Source: Bifidobacterium simiiventris
Lineage (GTDB): Bacteria > Actinomycetota > Actinomycetes > Actinomycetales > Bifidobacteriaceae
Assembly (NCBI RefSeq): GCF_019331715.1
Contig: NZ_JAHBBG010000010.1
Coordinates: 1-64,000, forward strand
Direction of reading: 5' to 3'
DNA: 64,000 bases
In this document: one piece after another, positions 44,540-57,578 of the stretch
Position numbering within the stretch: position 1 is the first letter of the stretch
How the letters are laid out: each line of letters opens with the position of its first letter
Program-made: the position numbers and the translations under genes
The notes under the pieces: model-generated
Told to the model about the DNA's origin: nothing
Database searches by the model: none
What the model saw: only the letters and a program-made list of their open reading frames with translations

Positions 44540-45316
44540 ATGCCAAACGCATATTCCCGCGCCGAGAAGGCGCATATCCATGATGATCGCAACGCCGTCC
44601 GTCTGCAGAAGATCCTCGCGCAGGCCGGATTCGGTTCCCGCCGCAAATGCGAGGAGATGATCACCGACGGCCGTGTCGAAGTCGATGGCGAACTGGTCAC
44701 CGAACTTGGCACCCGCGTCGATCTCGAACACCAGCAGGTGCGCGTCGACGGTTCGCGCGTGCGCATCAACCCGAACCACGTCACGCTGGCTCTTAACAAG
44801 CCCAAGCGCGTCCTGAGCGCGATGGAGGATCCGAAAGGCCGTTACACGCTGCGTGACATCGTCGGCGACAAGTATGACCGCATCTTCCACATGGGCCGTC
44901 TGGACTACGATTCGGAAGGCCTCATCCTCATGACGAACGACGGCGAGCTCAGCCAGCACGTCATGCACCCCAAGTACGAGGTCGAGAAGACTTACATCGC
45001 CACGATCGAAGGCAAGATCAGCGGCACCGTCTGCCGTCGTCTGGTCACCACCGGCGTGCAGCTTGACGACGGGTGGATCAAACTCGACAAGTGCGCGATC
45101 GTCGACTCGAATCGCGACACCACGATCGTTAAGGTCGTGCTGCACTCGGGCAAGAACCGCATCGTGCGCCGCATCTTCGGCTCGATTGGCTTCCCGGTCA
45201 AGCGGCTTGTACGCACGCAGATCGGCCCGATCAAGCTCGGCGAGATCAAGCCCGGATCCTACCGAGTGCTGTCGCAGACCGAGGTTCGCTCCCTGTCGAA
45301 GGCGGTGGGCCTGTGA
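44540..45316 (+). CDS. rRNA pseudouridine synthase (RsuA/RluB family)
   Basis: A 258-residue enzyme that modifies uridines in rRNA, probably in the large subunit as for RluB. An S4 RNA-binding domain (about 20-75) has [20 protein letters not shown]. The catalytic Asp is in [19 protein letters not shown] near 118. [22 protein letters not shown] is the conserved later motif. Start ATG 44540 has GGGAG upstream. Its stop overlaps the GTG of the Cmk-Der gene, so the two are coupled; the same pairing occurs widely in Gram-positives. Confidence 0.93.
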   Translation: MPNAYSRAEKAHIHDDRNAVRLQKILAQAGFGSRRKCEEMITDGRVEVDGELVTELGTRVDLEHQQVRVDGSRVRINPNHVTLALNKPKRVLSAMEDPKGRYTLRDIVGDKYDRIFHMGRLDYDSEGLILMTNDGELSQHVMHPKYEVEKTYIATIEGKISGTVCRRLVTTGVQLDDGWIKLDKCAIVDSNRDTTIVKVVLHSGKNRIVRRIFGSIGFPVKRLVRTQIGPIKLGEIKPGSYRVLSQTEVRSLSKAVGL

Positions 45317-47469
45317 TCCGCGTAGCCATCGACGGCCCCGCCGGCGTGGGTAAGTCCTCCACGTCCAAGGCACTGGCCAAGTATTACGGTTTCGCCTACC
45401 TCGACACGGGCGCGATGTACCGCGCCTGCGCATGGTGGTGCCTTAAGCAGGGTGTCGACCTCGACGCCGAGACGGTCGACGAGCAGCTCATCACCGAGAC
45501 CGTCGGCGAGTTCTTCACCGAAGGCCATTTCGATATCACCGTCGACCCGGATGATTCCCGGGTCTATTGCGACGGCGAGGACATCAGTGAGGCGATTCGC
45601 TCGTCTGAGGTCTCCTCGCATGTCTCGAAAGTGTCGAACGTGATCCCGGTGCGCCATGTGCTCATCGCGGCCCAGCGCGCCACGATCGCGCGCGAGGCGG
45701 CCGCCGACTCGTTCTCCGAGGGGCGCGGCATCGTGGCGGAAGGCCGCGACATCACCACCGTCGTGGCCCCCGACGCGGAGGTGCGCGTACTGCTCACCGC
45801 CCGCGAAGAGGTGCGCCAGGCGCGTCGTACAGGTCAGGCCGTCGCTGCCGCGGCGCATGACGGCGACGGCGTCGCCGTCGGCGCCGAGGACGTGGCCGCG
45901 CGAGACAAGGCCGACTCCAAGGTGACGAGCTTCCTGACCGCAGCGGACGGCGTGACCACGATCGACAATTCCGACATGGACTTCGAACAGACGCTGGATG
46001 CGCTGATCGAACTGGTGGACGCCGCCATCGAGGAGCAGGAATACAAGCAGTACGTCGCCAACCTCGAAGGCTATGACCTCGATGAGGCCGACGAGGCGCT
46101 GGTCGCCGGAATCGGCGCCGATGCGGCAACGCGCGAGGCCGGTCCCAAGCAGGTCGGCGTACTGGCCGTCATCGGACGACCGAACGTGGGCAAGTCCACG
46201 CTCGTCAACCGCATCCTCGGCCGTCGCGCCGCCGTCGTCGAGGACACGCCAGGCGTGACCCGCGACCGCGTCAGCTACGACGCGGAATGGGCCGGTACCG
46301 ACTTCAAGCTCGTCGACACCGGCGGCTGGGAAGCCGATGTCGAAGGCATCGACTCGGCGATCGCCTCACAGGCACAGGTCGCCGTGCAGCTGTCCGACGC
46401 GGTCGTGTTCGTCGTGGACGGACAGGTCGGCATGACCGACACCGACGAACGCATCGTCAAACTGCTGCGCGCGTCCGGCAAGCCGGTCACGCTCGCCGTC
46501 AACAAGATCGACGACGCGCCCAGCGAATACATGGCCGCCGAATTCTGGAAGCTTGGCCTTGGCGAACCGTATGCGATCTCCGCCATGCACGGCAGGGGAG
46601 TGGGCGATCTGCTCGACGCCGCACTCGATTCACTGGAAAAGGCCAAGAAGACCTCTGGATTCCTCACGCCGACGCACTTGCGCCGCGTCGCGCTCGTAGG
46701 ACGTCCGAATGTCGGCAAGTCCTCGCTGCTCAACCAGCTGGCGCACGAGGAGCGTGCGGTCGTCAATGATCTGGCCGGCACCACGCGAGACCCGGTCGAC
46801 GAGGTCGTGCGCGTCGACGGCGAGGACTGGCTGTTCATCGACACGGCCGGCATCAAGCGCCGCCTGCACAAGCTGTCCGGCGCGGAGTACTACTCGTCGC
46901 TGCGTACGCAGGCCGCGATCGAACGGTCCGAACTCGCGCTGGTGCTGTTCGACGCGTCCCAGCCGATTTCCGATCAGGATCTCAAGGTGATGAGCTCCGC
47001 CGTGGATGCGGGCCGTGCGATCGTGCTCGTGTTCAACAAGTGGGATCTCATGGACGAGTTCGATCGCCAGCGCATGGAACGCCTGTGGAAGACCGAATTC
47101 GAACGTGTGACGTGGGCCTCGCGCGTGAACCTGTCGGCCAAGACCGGCTGGCATACGAACCGTCTGGCCCGTGCGATGCGCGAGGCGCTCGAATCATGGG
47201 ACAAGCGCATCCCCACCGGCAAGCTCAATGCGTTCCTTGGGCAGATCCAGGCCGCGCACCCGCATCCGCTGCGTGGTGGCAAGCAGCCGCGTATCCTGTT
47301 CGCTACGCAGGCTTCGACTCGTCCGCCGCGGTTCGTGATCTTCGCCACAGGGTTCCTTGAGCACGGCTACCGCCGGTTCATCGAACGTTCGCTGCGCGAG
47401 GAATTCGGCTTCGAAGGTTCCCCGATCCAGATCTCGGTGAACATTCGCGAAAAGAAGAAGCGCAAGTAG
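45313..47469 (+). CDS. cmk-der: Fused cytidylate kinase and ribosome-assembly GTPase Der
   Basis: A 718-residue fusion. Residues 1 to about 225 form cytidylate kinase (P-loop [12 protein letters not shown] at 6-17, [10 protein letters not shown], and [12 protein letters not shown]), which phosphorylates CMP and dCMP. A 50-residue acidic linker follows. Residues about 280-718 form Der/EngA with two GTPase domains: GRPNVGKST near 288 with [12 protein letters not shown] and VDTGGW, and GRPNVGKSS near 462 with [16 protein letters not shown] and NKWD. A C-terminal KH-like domain ends the protein. Der acts in 50S ribosome assembly. The start is GTG 45313 over the previous stop. All motifs are intact in both parts. 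Confidence 0.96.
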   Translation: MIRVAIDGPAGVGKSSTSKALAKYYGFAYLDTGAMYRACAWWCLKQGVDLDAETVDEQLITETVGEFFTEGHFDITVDPDDSRVYCDGEDISEAIRSSEVSSHVSKVSNVIPVRHVLIAAQRATIAREAAADSFSEGRGIVAEGRDITTVVAPDAEVRVLLTAREEVRQARRTGQAVAAAAHDGDGVAVGAEDVAARDKADSKVTSFLTAADGVTTIDNSDMDFEQTLDALIELVDAAIEEQEYKQYVANLEGYDLDEADEALVAGIGADAATREAGPKQVGVLAVIGRPNVGKSTLVNRILGRRAAVVEDTPGVTRDRVSYDAEWAGTDFKLVDTGGWEADVEGIDSAIASQAQVAVQLSDAVVFVVDGQVGMTDTDERIVKLLRASGKPVTLAVNKIDDAPSEYMAAEFWKLGLGEPYAISAMHGRGVGDLLDAALDSLEKAKKTSGFLTPTHLRRVALVGRPNVGKSSLLNQLAHEERAVVNDLAGTTRDPVDEVVRVDGEDWLFIDTAGIKRRLHKLSGAEYYSSLRTQAAIERSELALVLFDASQPISDQDLKVMSSAVDAGRAIVLVFNKWDLMDEFDRQRMERLWKTEFERVTWASRVNLSAKTGWHTNRLARAMREALESWDKRIPTGKLNAFLGQIQAAHPHPLRGGKQPRILFATQASTRPPRFVIFATGFLEHGYRRFIERSLREEFGFEGSPIQISVNIREKKKRK

Positions 47470-47484
47470 CGCATCGTCCGCACG

Positions 47485-47534
47485 CGAAAAACGGTGTCCC
47501 GGTCCCGGTCCACGGGGCGGGACACCGTTTTTCG
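47485..47534 (+). terminator. Terminator after the cmk-der gene
   Basis: CGAAAAACGGTGTCCCG (47485-47501) pairs perfectly with 47518-47534, giving 17 base pairs with TTTTT on the downstream arm. Confidence 0.85.
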
Positions 47535-47573
47535 TATGAGGACGGCGGACGCCGGCGGCACGAGACACGCCGT

Positions 47574-47587
47574 CGAACAAGTGTTCG
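47574..47587 (+). promoter_or_regulatory. LexA (SOS) box of uvrA
   Basis: CGAACAAGTGTTCG matches CGAAC-N4-GTTCG exactly, and with flanks TCGAACA-AG-TGTTCGA it is a 16-base palindrome. It overlaps the putative -35 box (TTCGAA, 47584-47589). Confidence 0.92.
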
Positions 47588-47613
47588 AAATATATGCCGG
47601 GATCGGGTATTGT
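47584..47613 (+). promoter_or_regulatory. Promoter of uvrA
   Basis: TTCGAA (47584-47589), 18 bases, TATTGT (47608-47613), about 50 bases before the uvrA start. The -35 overlaps the LexA box, so LexA would block it directly. Confidence 0.55.
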
Positions 47614-47660
47614 GGACATGTATTCGAGCAGGACATGGGCATGGATGAAAGGCGAAGGGC

Positions 47661-50666
<3,006 letters not shown>

Positions 50667-50672
50667 GCCGCC

Positions 50673-53009
50673 ATGACCAACGACATCGAACGACATGCGC
50701 CGGACGTATGGCGCAAAACCGCGGATGCGCTGCAGCGGCAGGACATGGCCTCGATCGACACGTCCAAGGGCGTGAACAGGAACGGTGCGCCGCTGCTCGG
50801 TGACACCCGTGACCTGTTCCGCCCGAAAACCGGCGATATCCCCGCACAACCCGGCGTCTACAAATGGCGTGACGGCGAGGGCCGCGTGATCTACGTCGGT
50901 AAAGCCAAAAACCTGCGCAACCGGCTGACCAACTATTTCCAGCCGCTCTACCTGTTGCACCCGCGCACGCAGACGATGGTGCTCACCGCCCGAAGCCTCG
51001 AATGGACGGTCGTCGGCACCGAGCTTGAGGCGCTCACGCTTGAATACACGTGGATCAAGGAATTCGACCCGCGGTTCAACGTGCAGTTTCGAGACGACAA
51101 GACCTACCCGTATCTGGCTATCTCGGCGGGGGAGACATACCCGCGCGTGTGGGTGACGCGCAGTCGCAAGCGACGTGACAGCCGGTATTTCGGACCGTAC
51201 GCGAAGGTATGGGAGCTGCGCAAATCGCTGGACAAGCTGCTACGCACATTTCCCGTGCGCACCTGCACCGACAGCGTGTTCCGCAAGGCCGAACTGACGG
51301 GACGGCCCTGTCTGCTCGCCTCGATCGGCAAATGCTCCGCGCCGTGCGTTCGCCGCATCGACGCCAAAGACCATCGCCGCATGTGCGAGCAGTTGGTCGG
51401 CGTGATGACCGGCAGACTCGGCAAATCGTACATCGCCCAGCTCACGCGCGACATGAAAGAAGCCAGCGCCGAACTCGAGTTCGAGAAGGCCGCACGGCTG
51501 CGCGACGAGATCCAGATGCTCGGCACTGTCATGCAGCAGAACGCGGTTGTATTCGACCAAGACGTGGACGCCGACGTGTTCGGCATGGCCTGCGATGAAC
51601 TCGAGGCGTCGGTGCACGCATTTTACGTGCGCGACGGATCGATACGAGGGGAGCGCAACTGGAGCGTCGAACGTGTTGAGGACATCAGTGACGCGGAACT
51701 GATCGCCGATCTCATCGTACAGGTGTATGCGGGCGAGGATCCCAGGGATGCCGGCGACGTCGCTACCAAGGTCGAAGAGAGGCGCGAGGCGATCGGCTCG
51801 ACCCAGTCGATGACCGCGACTGACGCGGTGTCCAGAGCCCAGGCGACCCGAGAACGGCACGAACGTCAGGAGCAGACAGGCCGGGCCGACCTGCTCGCAC
51901 CGATCTCACCGATCCCGCGGGAGGTCATCGTCCCAGTCGAACCCGTTCGCCGCGAGGAACTCGAATCGTGGCTATCCGGGCTGCGCGGTGCGGCCGTGAC
52001 CATCCGCACCGCGCAGCGTGGCGAGAAGAAGACACTGATGGAACGCGCGACGGACAATGCGAATCAGGCGCTGCAACGCAGCAAGATGAGCCGCATCAGC
52101 GACATGGGCGCACGCTCCGACGCCATGAACGACGTAGCTAGGGCACTGGGCCTTGCACAGGCGCCGTTGCGCATCGAATGCTACGACATCTCGAATACCG
52201 TCGGCGGTGCTTTCCAAGTCGCCTCGATGGTGGTGTTCGAGGACGCGCTCGCCAAGAAGTCCGAATACCGCCGCTTCGCCATTCGGGGCAAGGACGGCAA
52301 TGGCGTGGCCGACGATCTGAGCGCCCTGTACGAAACGCTGACCAGACGGTTTAAGCACGGCAACATCGCCGGCGACTCCGGAGAAAGCATAGACAACGAA
52401 CGCCGAGAGCGCGAGGCTGCGGATGTGGCCGGAGAACAGAACTGCATGGACGAATCGGCATTCGGCAACAACGATTCGACGATCTCACCGGCCATGCGGC
52501 AGAGCGTCGTGCAGCAAAACACGGATCGGCGGCGCTTCGCCTATAAGCCGAACCTCATCGTCGTCGACGGCGGACAGCCTCAGGTCATGGCCGCGGCCAA
52601 GGCGCTCGCCGACTGTGGTGTGGACGACGTGGCGTTGTGCGGACTGGCCAAACGGCTCGAAGAGGTATGGGTGCCGGACGACGATTACCCGATCATCCTC
52701 AAGCGCCAGTCCCAAGGCATGTACCTGCTGCAACGTGTGCGCGACGAATCCCACCGGTTCGCCATCACCTATCACCGACAGACCCGGCGCAAAGGCGCTC
52801 TGCGCTCCGCGTTGGACGACATTCCTGGCATTGGTGAAGCCTACCAGAAACGACTACTCGGCCACTTCGGTTCGGTCCGCGCCATGCGCGAAGCCAGCGT
52901 CGAGGAGCTCGAACAGGTCAAGGGCGTCGGCCATGCCAAGGCTGAGACCATATACCGCGCCTTGCACGCGCAGCCGCAGCAACAATCGTCGAAATCGTCG
53001 AACGCCTGA
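50673..53009 (+). CDS. uvrC: Excinuclease ABC subunit C
   Basis: A 778-residue dual nuclease that cuts DNA on both sides of damage. The GIY-YIG domain has PGVYKWRDGEGRVIYVGKAK near residues 58-77. A UvrB-binding segment lies near 265-290. The RNase H-like nuclease domain has APLRIECYDISNTVGG and LIVVDGGQPQ. Helix-hairpin-helix motifs end the protein. Two hydrophilic inserts, about 375-430 and 570-620, and an N-terminal extension of about 45 residues make it longer than the usual 600-650. The start may instead be the ATG at 50745. It is co-transcribed with uvrA. Confidence 0.95.
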   Translation: MTNDIERHAPDVWRKTADALQRQDMASIDTSKGVNRNGAPLLGDTRDLFRPKTGDIPAQPGVYKWRDGEGRVIYVGKAKNLRNRLTNYFQPLYLLHPRTQTMVLTARSLEWTVVGTELEALTLEYTWIKEFDPRFNVQFRDDKTYPYLAISAGETYPRVWVTRSRKRRDSRYFGPYAKVWELRKSLDKLLRTFPVRTCTDSVFRKAELTGRPCLLASIGKCSAPCVRRIDAKDHRRMCEQLVGVMTGRLGKSYIAQLTRDMKEASAELEFEKAARLRDEIQMLGTVMQQNAVVFDQDVDADVFGMACDELEASVHAFYVRDGSIRGERNWSVERVEDISDAELIADLIVQVYAGEDPRDAGDVATKVEERREAIGSTQSMTATDAVSRAQATRERHERQEQTGRADLLAPISPIPREVIVPVEPVRREELESWLSGLRGAAVTIRTAQRGEKKTLMERATDNANQALQRSKMSRISDMGARSDAMNDVARALGLAQAPLRIECYDISNTVGGAFQVASMVVFEDALAKKSEYRRFAIRGKDGNGVADDLSALYETLTRRFKHGNIAGDSGESIDNERREREAADVAGEQNCMDESAFGNNDSTISPAMRQSVVQQNTDRRRFAYKPNLIVVDGGQPQVMAAAKALADCGVDDVALCGLAKRLEEVWVPDDDYPIILKRQSQGMYLLQRVRDESHRFAITYHRQTRRKGALRSALDDIPGIGEAYQKRLLGHFGSVRAMREASVEELEQVKGVGHAKAETIYRALHAQPQQQSSKSSNA

Positions 53010-53098
53010 TCGCGGATTGGCGACAGTGGACAGATGAGTACCACCTCGACCGTCCGTCGTCGCATGGGCTAGGATGGGAACGGAACGAAGGAGGGGAT

Positions 53099-54046
53099 AT
53101 GGCACAGACCGTCAACCATTGCGCCGTGCTCGGCAAGCCCATCGCACATTCGCTGTCACCGGTGTTGCACAACGCCGCCTATCATGCGCTGGGACTTGAC
53201 GATTGGGAGTATGGGCGTCACGAGGTCGGTGAGACTGATCTTGGCGATTTCCTGAACGGGCTCGACCCGACATGGCATGGCCTGAGCCTGACCATGCCGC
53301 TCAAGAAAACCATTCAGCCGTATGGCACTCCCAAGGATGCGTGGGCCGAGCGGCTGAACGTTGCCAATACGGCCGTATTCAACTGGGCGGACGCTGAGAA
53401 TAACGGCGGCCGGCCGGCCATCTCGCTGTACAACACCGATGTGCCGGGCATTCTCTATGCCTTCGGCCATGCCTGCGACGTCGATTCCGGCCCGTCCCTG
53501 GAAGAACGTGATCTTGCCCACGCGGTCGTCATCGGCAACGGCAACACGGCGGCATCGGCGGTGAGCGCCGCCGCGGTCATGATCGCGGGAACCTCTTCAT
53601 CCTCCCGCGGCACGATCACCGTGGCTGCCCGGAATCCCGGCAAGAACCCCGATCTGACCCGCATCATAGCCGGCGATGACACCATCGACCTGTGCGAGAC
53701 CACGCTGGACGACATCGCCGAAACCCTGCGTGACGCCGACATCGTCATCAGCACGATTCCCGGACATGCCGCCGACGCGATCGCGCAACAGATCGCAGCG
53801 GACGATATGTTCCGTCCGAAGGGAATACTGCTGGACGTGGTGTACGATCCGCGTCCCAGCGCGCTGATCCGTGCGTGGCGCGAGCGTGGCGCGATGGCGA
53901 TGGGCGGCGAGGAGATGCTGCTGTACCAAGCCATTCTACAGGTGCGGCTCATGACCGGTTCCCAAGGCGAAGCGGCCTTGGACGGGCGTGATTGGATGAC
54001 GGTATTGGAACAGCCCATGCGCGAGGCGCTTGAGGAGGCATTGTGA
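53099..54046 (+). CDS. aroE: Shikimate dehydrogenase
   Basis: A 315-residue enzyme of aromatic amino acid synthesis that reduces 3-dehydroshikimate with NADPH. The substrate site has LGKPIAHSLSPVLHNAAYHALG near 11-32 and LSLTMPLKK with the catalytic Lys near 70. The nucleotide-binding loop reads VIGNGNTAASA, with Asn-Thr replacing the more usual GAGGAA pattern. Asp in NTDVPG is conserved. Its stop overlaps the rapZ start. Placement between uvrC and rapZ is not the common order outside bifidobacteria. Confidence 0.93.
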   Translation: MAQTVNHCAVLGKPIAHSLSPVLHNAAYHALGLDDWEYGRHEVGETDLGDFLNGLDPTWHGLSLTMPLKKTIQPYGTPKDAWAERLNVANTAVFNWADAENNGGRPAISLYNTDVPGILYAFGHACDVDSGPSLEERDLAHAVVIGNGNTAASAVSAAAVMIAGTSSSSRGTITVAARNPGKNPDLTRIIAGDDTIDLCETTLDDIAETLRDADIVISTIPGHAADAIAQQIAADDMFRPKGILLDVVYDPRPSALIRAWRERGAMAMGGEEMLLYQAILQVRLMTGSQGEAALDGRDWMTVLEQPMREALEEAL

Positions 54047-55005
54047 TGACCGAAACGGCATTGCGGACAACCGTTTCCGCAACCGCGAATACGCCCGGCG
54101 GCAGCGAACCCGCTCCCGCCGACGGCTTCGAAGTGCTGCTCATCACCGGCATGTCCGGCGCCGGGCGTTCCCATGCCGCCGACAGCGTCGAGGACATGGG
54201 CTGGTACGTGGTCGACAATATCCCGCCGAAGCTGCTGGTGCCGTTGGTCGATATGATGACCCAGGGCGGCGGACGATCCGGCACCGGCGTGCACAAGCTC
54301 GCCGCCGTCATCGACGTGCGCTCGCGCGAATACTTCGACGACCTGTCCGCCGTGCTCAGCCATCTCGACGATCTCGGTGTCAAGACCCGCATCCTGTTCC
54401 TCGATGCCAGCAACGACGTGCTCATCAAACGCTACGAATCCGTGCGCCGCCCGCATCCCCTGCAGCACGGCAACCGTCTCATCGACGGCATCAAAGAGGA
54501 GCGCGCGCTGCTCATGAACCTCAAGGAACGCGCTGATGTCGTCATCGACACCTCCGCGTTGAGCATCCACCAGCTGTCGACCAAGCTGTACGAGGCACTG
54601 CTCGGCTCCGGCCCGAAGACCGTGGCGGTGCATATCTTCAGCTTCGGGTTCAAATACGGCGTTCCCTTGGATGCCGACTTCGTGGCCGACGTGCGCTTCC
54701 TGCCGAACCCGTTCTGGGTGCCGAGCCTGAGGGAGCTCACCGGTCAGGACAAGCCGGTGTCGGACTATGTGCTGGGCAGCGAGGGCGCGGGGGAGTTCCT
54801 CGACGCGTACGAACAGGCCATCCTCGTTGCGCTAAAGGGGTATGCGCAGGAGGACAAGCATTTCGTGACCATCGCCATCGGATGCACTGGTGGGCAGCAT
54901 CGCTCCGTCGCCATGAGCGAGGCGCTTGCCGTGCGATTGCGTGCGCATGGTCTCACCGTCAGCGTCTCGGCACGTGAGCTGCAACGTCGGCATGGCGACC
55001 GGTGA
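54043..55005 (+). CDS. rapZ: RNase adapter / nucleotide-binding protein RapZ (YvcJ family)
   Basis: A 320-residue ATP/GTP-binding protein of the RapZ/YvcJ family. The P-loop is ITGMSGAGRSHAADSVEDMG near residues 34-53, with Arg in place of the usual Lys. VVDNIPPKLL, RRPHPLQHG and IGCTGGQHRSVAMSE are family-defining. In E. coli the protein controls small RNAs of amino-sugar synthesis; in Gram-positives the role differs and is less clear. The start is GTG 54043 or ATG 54046. It precedes whiA; the yvcK gene that commonly lies between is absent. Confidence 0.94.
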   Translation: MMTETALRTTVSATANTPGGSEPAPADGFEVLLITGMSGAGRSHAADSVEDMGWYVVDNIPPKLLVPLVDMMTQGGGRSGTGVHKLAAVIDVRSREYFDDLSAVLSHLDDLGVKTRILFLDASNDVLIKRYESVRRPHPLQHGNRLIDGIKEERALLMNLKERADVVIDTSALSIHQLSTKLYEALLGSGPKTVAVHIFSFGFKYGVPLDADFVADVRFLPNPFWVPSLRELTGQDKPVSDYVLGSEGAGEFLDAYEQAILVALKGYAQEDKHFVTIAIGCTGGQHRSVAMSEALAVRLRAHGLTVSVSARELQRRHGDR

Positions 55006-55041
55006 TCCGTCGGTCTCAATACTGATGACCACATGGCGAGA

Positions 55042-55063
55042 AATCACAGCCCAAAGTGTGATT
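55042..55063. promoter_or_regulatory. Inverted repeat upstream of whiA
   Basis: AATCACA (55042-55048) and TGTGATT (55057-55063) are a perfect inverted repeat with an eight-base spacer, nine bases before a -35-like box. Confidence 0.45.
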
Positions 55064-55071
55064 GAATGCGC

Positions 55072-55099
55072 TTGAGTTGTCCAAGTGATCAGATATCAC
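55072..55099 (+). promoter_or_regulatory. Candidate whiA promoter with palindrome over the -10 region
   Basis: TTGAGT (55072-55077), 16 bases, TATCAC (55094-55099). The palindrome GTGAT-CAGAT-ATCAC (55085-55099) covers the -10 box. It shares the TCAC/GTGA half-sites with the repeat at 55042-55063. Confidence 0.45.
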
Positions 55100-55179
55100 A
55101 GTAAGCCGATGGCACGATGGGTGGATGCCCAAGCAACAGGCCGAAACGGCGAAGAGAACGGGAAGTAGGAGGTTGGCTC

Positions 55180-56127
55180 TTGGCTCTTCTGGATGACGTC
55201 AAAAGCGAACTCGCCGCAATCGATAACGAACTGCCTGCGGCCCGCAAGGCGCAGGTCACCGCGATGATTCGTTTCGGCGGCGGATTGAGGCTCGTGCAGA
55301 GGCAGATCATCGTGCAGGCTCAATTCGATTCCCTTGAAGCCGCCAAGTGGCTTCAGGACAACATCCGTGACCTGTATGGCCATGAGGCGGTACTCACTCA
55401 GGTGGCCCGTCAGACGCCCAGCGGCACCGTACAGCGCTATCTCGTCCACGTCGACCGGGGCGGCGCGGCGCTCGCGCTGCAGACCGGTCTGCTCGACCGG
55501 CGCAAGCAACTGGTGCGCGGCCTGCCGGCAGAGATCGTCAACGGCAACATTGCGCAGGTCAAGGCCGCATGGCGCGGTGCGTTCCTCGCGCACGGCGGCC
55601 TGTCCGATCCGGGCAAGGCCAGCTATCTCGAGATCACCTGCCCGTGCAACGAGGCCGCCCTTGCACTGGCCGGCGCGGCTCGGCGCCTCGGCATCAGCGC
55701 GAAGCCGCGCCAGCTGCGCAGCTCCGAACGCGTGACACTCAAGGACCCCGACGCGATCGAACGCATGCTCAACCTTATGGGCGCTCCCCGTTCCGCCCGC
55801 GAATGGACCGGTAAGCGTTCCGACGGCGAGGCCCGCGGCAAGGCGAACCGTCTGGCGAACTTCGACGACGCGAACATGCGCCGTAGTGCCAAGGCCGCCG
55901 CCGAAGCGAGCGAGAAGGTGCGCAAGGCCTTCGAGATCCTCGGCGACGATGTGCCCGAGAACCTCAAGGCGGCGGGACAGCTCCGCCTCGACCACGGTGA
56001 CGCCAGCCTCGAGGAGCTTGGCCGTCTGGCCGATCCGCCCATTACCAAGGATGCGATCGCAGGACGTATCCGTCGTCTGCTGCAGCTGGCCGACAAGACC
56101 GCCAAGGCGAAGGGCGTCAGCTTCTGA
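55180..56127 (+). CDS. whiA: DNA-binding protein WhiA
   Basis: A 315-residue actinobacterial and Gram-positive regulator linked to sporulation in Streptomyces and to division in others. An N-terminal homing-endonuclease-like fold starts [13 protein letters not shown]. The C-terminal helix-turn-helix has [34 protein letters not shown] (positions about 269-302). The start is TTG 55180, seven bases after AGGAGG; the longer open frame starts inside poor sequence. It follows rapZ with a 174-base gap that contains palindromes and a possible promoter. pgk and tpiA follow, a common order. Confidence 0.94.
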   Translation: MALLDDVKSELAAIDNELPAARKAQVTAMIRFGGGLRLVQRQIIVQAQFDSLEAAKWLQDNIRDLYGHEAVLTQVARQTPSGTVQRYLVHVDRGGAALALQTGLLDRRKQLVRGLPAEIVNGNIAQVKAAWRGAFLAHGGLSDPGKASYLEITCPCNEAALALAGAARRLGISAKPRQLRSSERVTLKDPDAIERMLNLMGAPRSAREWTGKRSDGEARGKANRLANFDDANMRRSAKAAAEASEKVRKAFEILGDDVPENLKAAGQLRLDHGDASLEELGRLADPPITKDAIAGRIRRLLQLADKTAKAKGVSF

Positions 56128-56157
56128 TCCGTCCGCCGGCGAAATGATCCGTCAAGC

Positions 56158-56195
56158 AAAACACCGCCTCGCATCTTGCGAATGGCGGTGTTTTT
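56158..56195 (+). terminator. Rho-independent terminator after whiA
   Basis: AAAACACCGCC (56158-56168) pairs with GGCGGTGTTTT (56184-56194), followed by T; an inner TCGCA/TGCGA stem closes the loop. Confidence 0.88.
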
Positions 56196-56297
56196 GTTCG
56201 TTCGGCCTTGTATCATCGCTAATGGCGTATCCACGTCACCACTCTTCCCGCGACCCGTCGCGCATGCTTCGGACCGCGCGGTTAGGAAAGGATATTC

Positions 56298-57503
56298 ATG
56301 AAGACACTCAAGGATCTTGGAGATCTCAAGGGCAAGCGCGTTCTGGTTCGCGCCGATTTCAATGTCCCGCTGGACGGCACCACGATCACCGATGATGGTC
56401 GTATCAAGGCCGCCCTGCCGACCATCAAGACGCTGCGCGAAGAGGGCGCGAAGGTCATCCTGATGGCCCATCTCGGCCGCCCGAAGGGCAAGGTTGTTCC
56501 CGAGCTGTCCCTGGCTCCGGTCGCCGCCCGTCTCGGCGAGCTGCTCGGCATCACCGTGCCGCTGGCCAAGGACACCTATGGCGAGGACGCGCAGGCCAAG
56601 GTCGCCGCGATGAACGACGGTGACGTGGTGCTGCTCGAGAACGTGCGCTTCAACCCGGAGGAGACCAGCAAGGATCCGGCCGAGCGCGCCGCCTACGCTA
56701 AGAAGATCGCCGCCCTCGGCGAGGCCTTCGTCTCCGACGGCTTCGGTGTCGTGCACCGCGCCCAGGGCTCCAACTACGACGTGGCCGCCGACCTGCCGGC
56801 CGCCGCGGGCCTGCTGGTCGAGAAGGAAGTCAAGGCCCTGTCCAAGGCCACCGAGAACCCGGAGCGCCCGTTCACCGTCGTGCTCGGTGGTTCCAAGGTC
56901 TCCGACAAGCTCGGCGTGATCGAGAACCTGCTCGACAAGGCCAACCGCCTCGTCATCGGCGGCGGCATGGTGTTCACCTTCCTCAAGGCCAAGGGCTACG
57001 AGGTCGGCACCTCCCTGCTCGAGGAAGACCAGCTCGACAAGGTCAAGGGCTACATCGAGACCGCCGAGAAGAACGGCGTCGAGCTCGTGCTGCCGACCGA
57101 CATCGTCGTGAACCCGGGCTTCCCGAAGTCCGACGCCGACGTTGCTCCGGAGGTCGTTCCGGCTGACGCCATCCCGGCCGACAAGATGGGCCTCGACATC
57201 GGCCCGGAGTCCCAGAAGCTGTTCCACGACAAGATCGTGGACTCCAAGACCGTCGTGTGGAACGGCCCGATGGGCGTGTTCGAGATCGCGGCTTTCGCCG
57301 ACGGCACCCGTGCCGTGGCGCAGGGACTGGTCGATGCGACCAAGGCCGGCGCGTTCACCATCGTCGGCGGCGGCGACTCCGCCTCCGCGGTGCGCAACCT
57401 CGGCTTCCCGGAGGACGGCTTCTCGCACATCTCCACCGGTGGCGGCGCCTCCCTCGAGTTCCTCGAGGGCAAGGAACTGCCGGGCCTGAAGGTGCTCGAG
57501 TAA
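56298..57503 (+). CDS. pgk: Phosphoglycerate kinase
   Basis: A 401-residue glycolytic enzyme that forms ATP from 1,3-bisphosphoglycerate. The signature [15 protein letters not shown] lies at 14-28. Further motifs are [28 protein letters not shown] and the C-terminal [11 protein letters not shown]. Start ATG 56298 has AGGAAAGGA upstream. The local promoter lies just after the whiA terminator. In the bifid shunt this enzyme gives part of the ATP yield. Confidence 0.97.
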   Translation: MKTLKDLGDLKGKRVLVRADFNVPLDGTTITDDGRIKAALPTIKTLREEGAKVILMAHLGRPKGKVVPELSLAPVAARLGELLGITVPLAKDTYGEDAQAKVAAMNDGDVVLLENVRFNPEETSKDPAERAAYAKKIAALGEAFVSDGFGVVHRAQGSNYDVAADLPAAAGLLVEKEVKALSKATENPERPFTVVLGGSKVSDKLGVIENLLDKANRLVIGGGMVFTFLKAKGYEVGTSLLEEDQLDKVKGYIETAEKNGVELVLPTDIVVNPGFPKSDADVAPEVVPADAIPADKMGLDIGPESQKLFHDKIVDSKTVVWNGPMGVFEIAAFADGTRAVAQGLVDATKAGAFTIVGGGDSASAVRNLGFPEDGFSHISTGGGASLEFLEGKELPGLKVLE

Positions 57504-57526
57504 GGCTTTCCCTTTTCTCATGTTCG

Positions 57527-57556
57527 ATAGGCTCCCCTTGCCAACGGGGAGCCTAT
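57527..57556 (+). terminator. Terminator after pgk
   Basis: ATAGGCTCCCC (57527-57537) pairs with GGGGAGCCTAT (57546-57556), followed by TTTAG. tpiA starts 22 bases later, so read-through may supply tpiA. Confidence 0.75.
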
Positions 57557-57578
57557 TTAGTCGTTAGGAGACATACGT

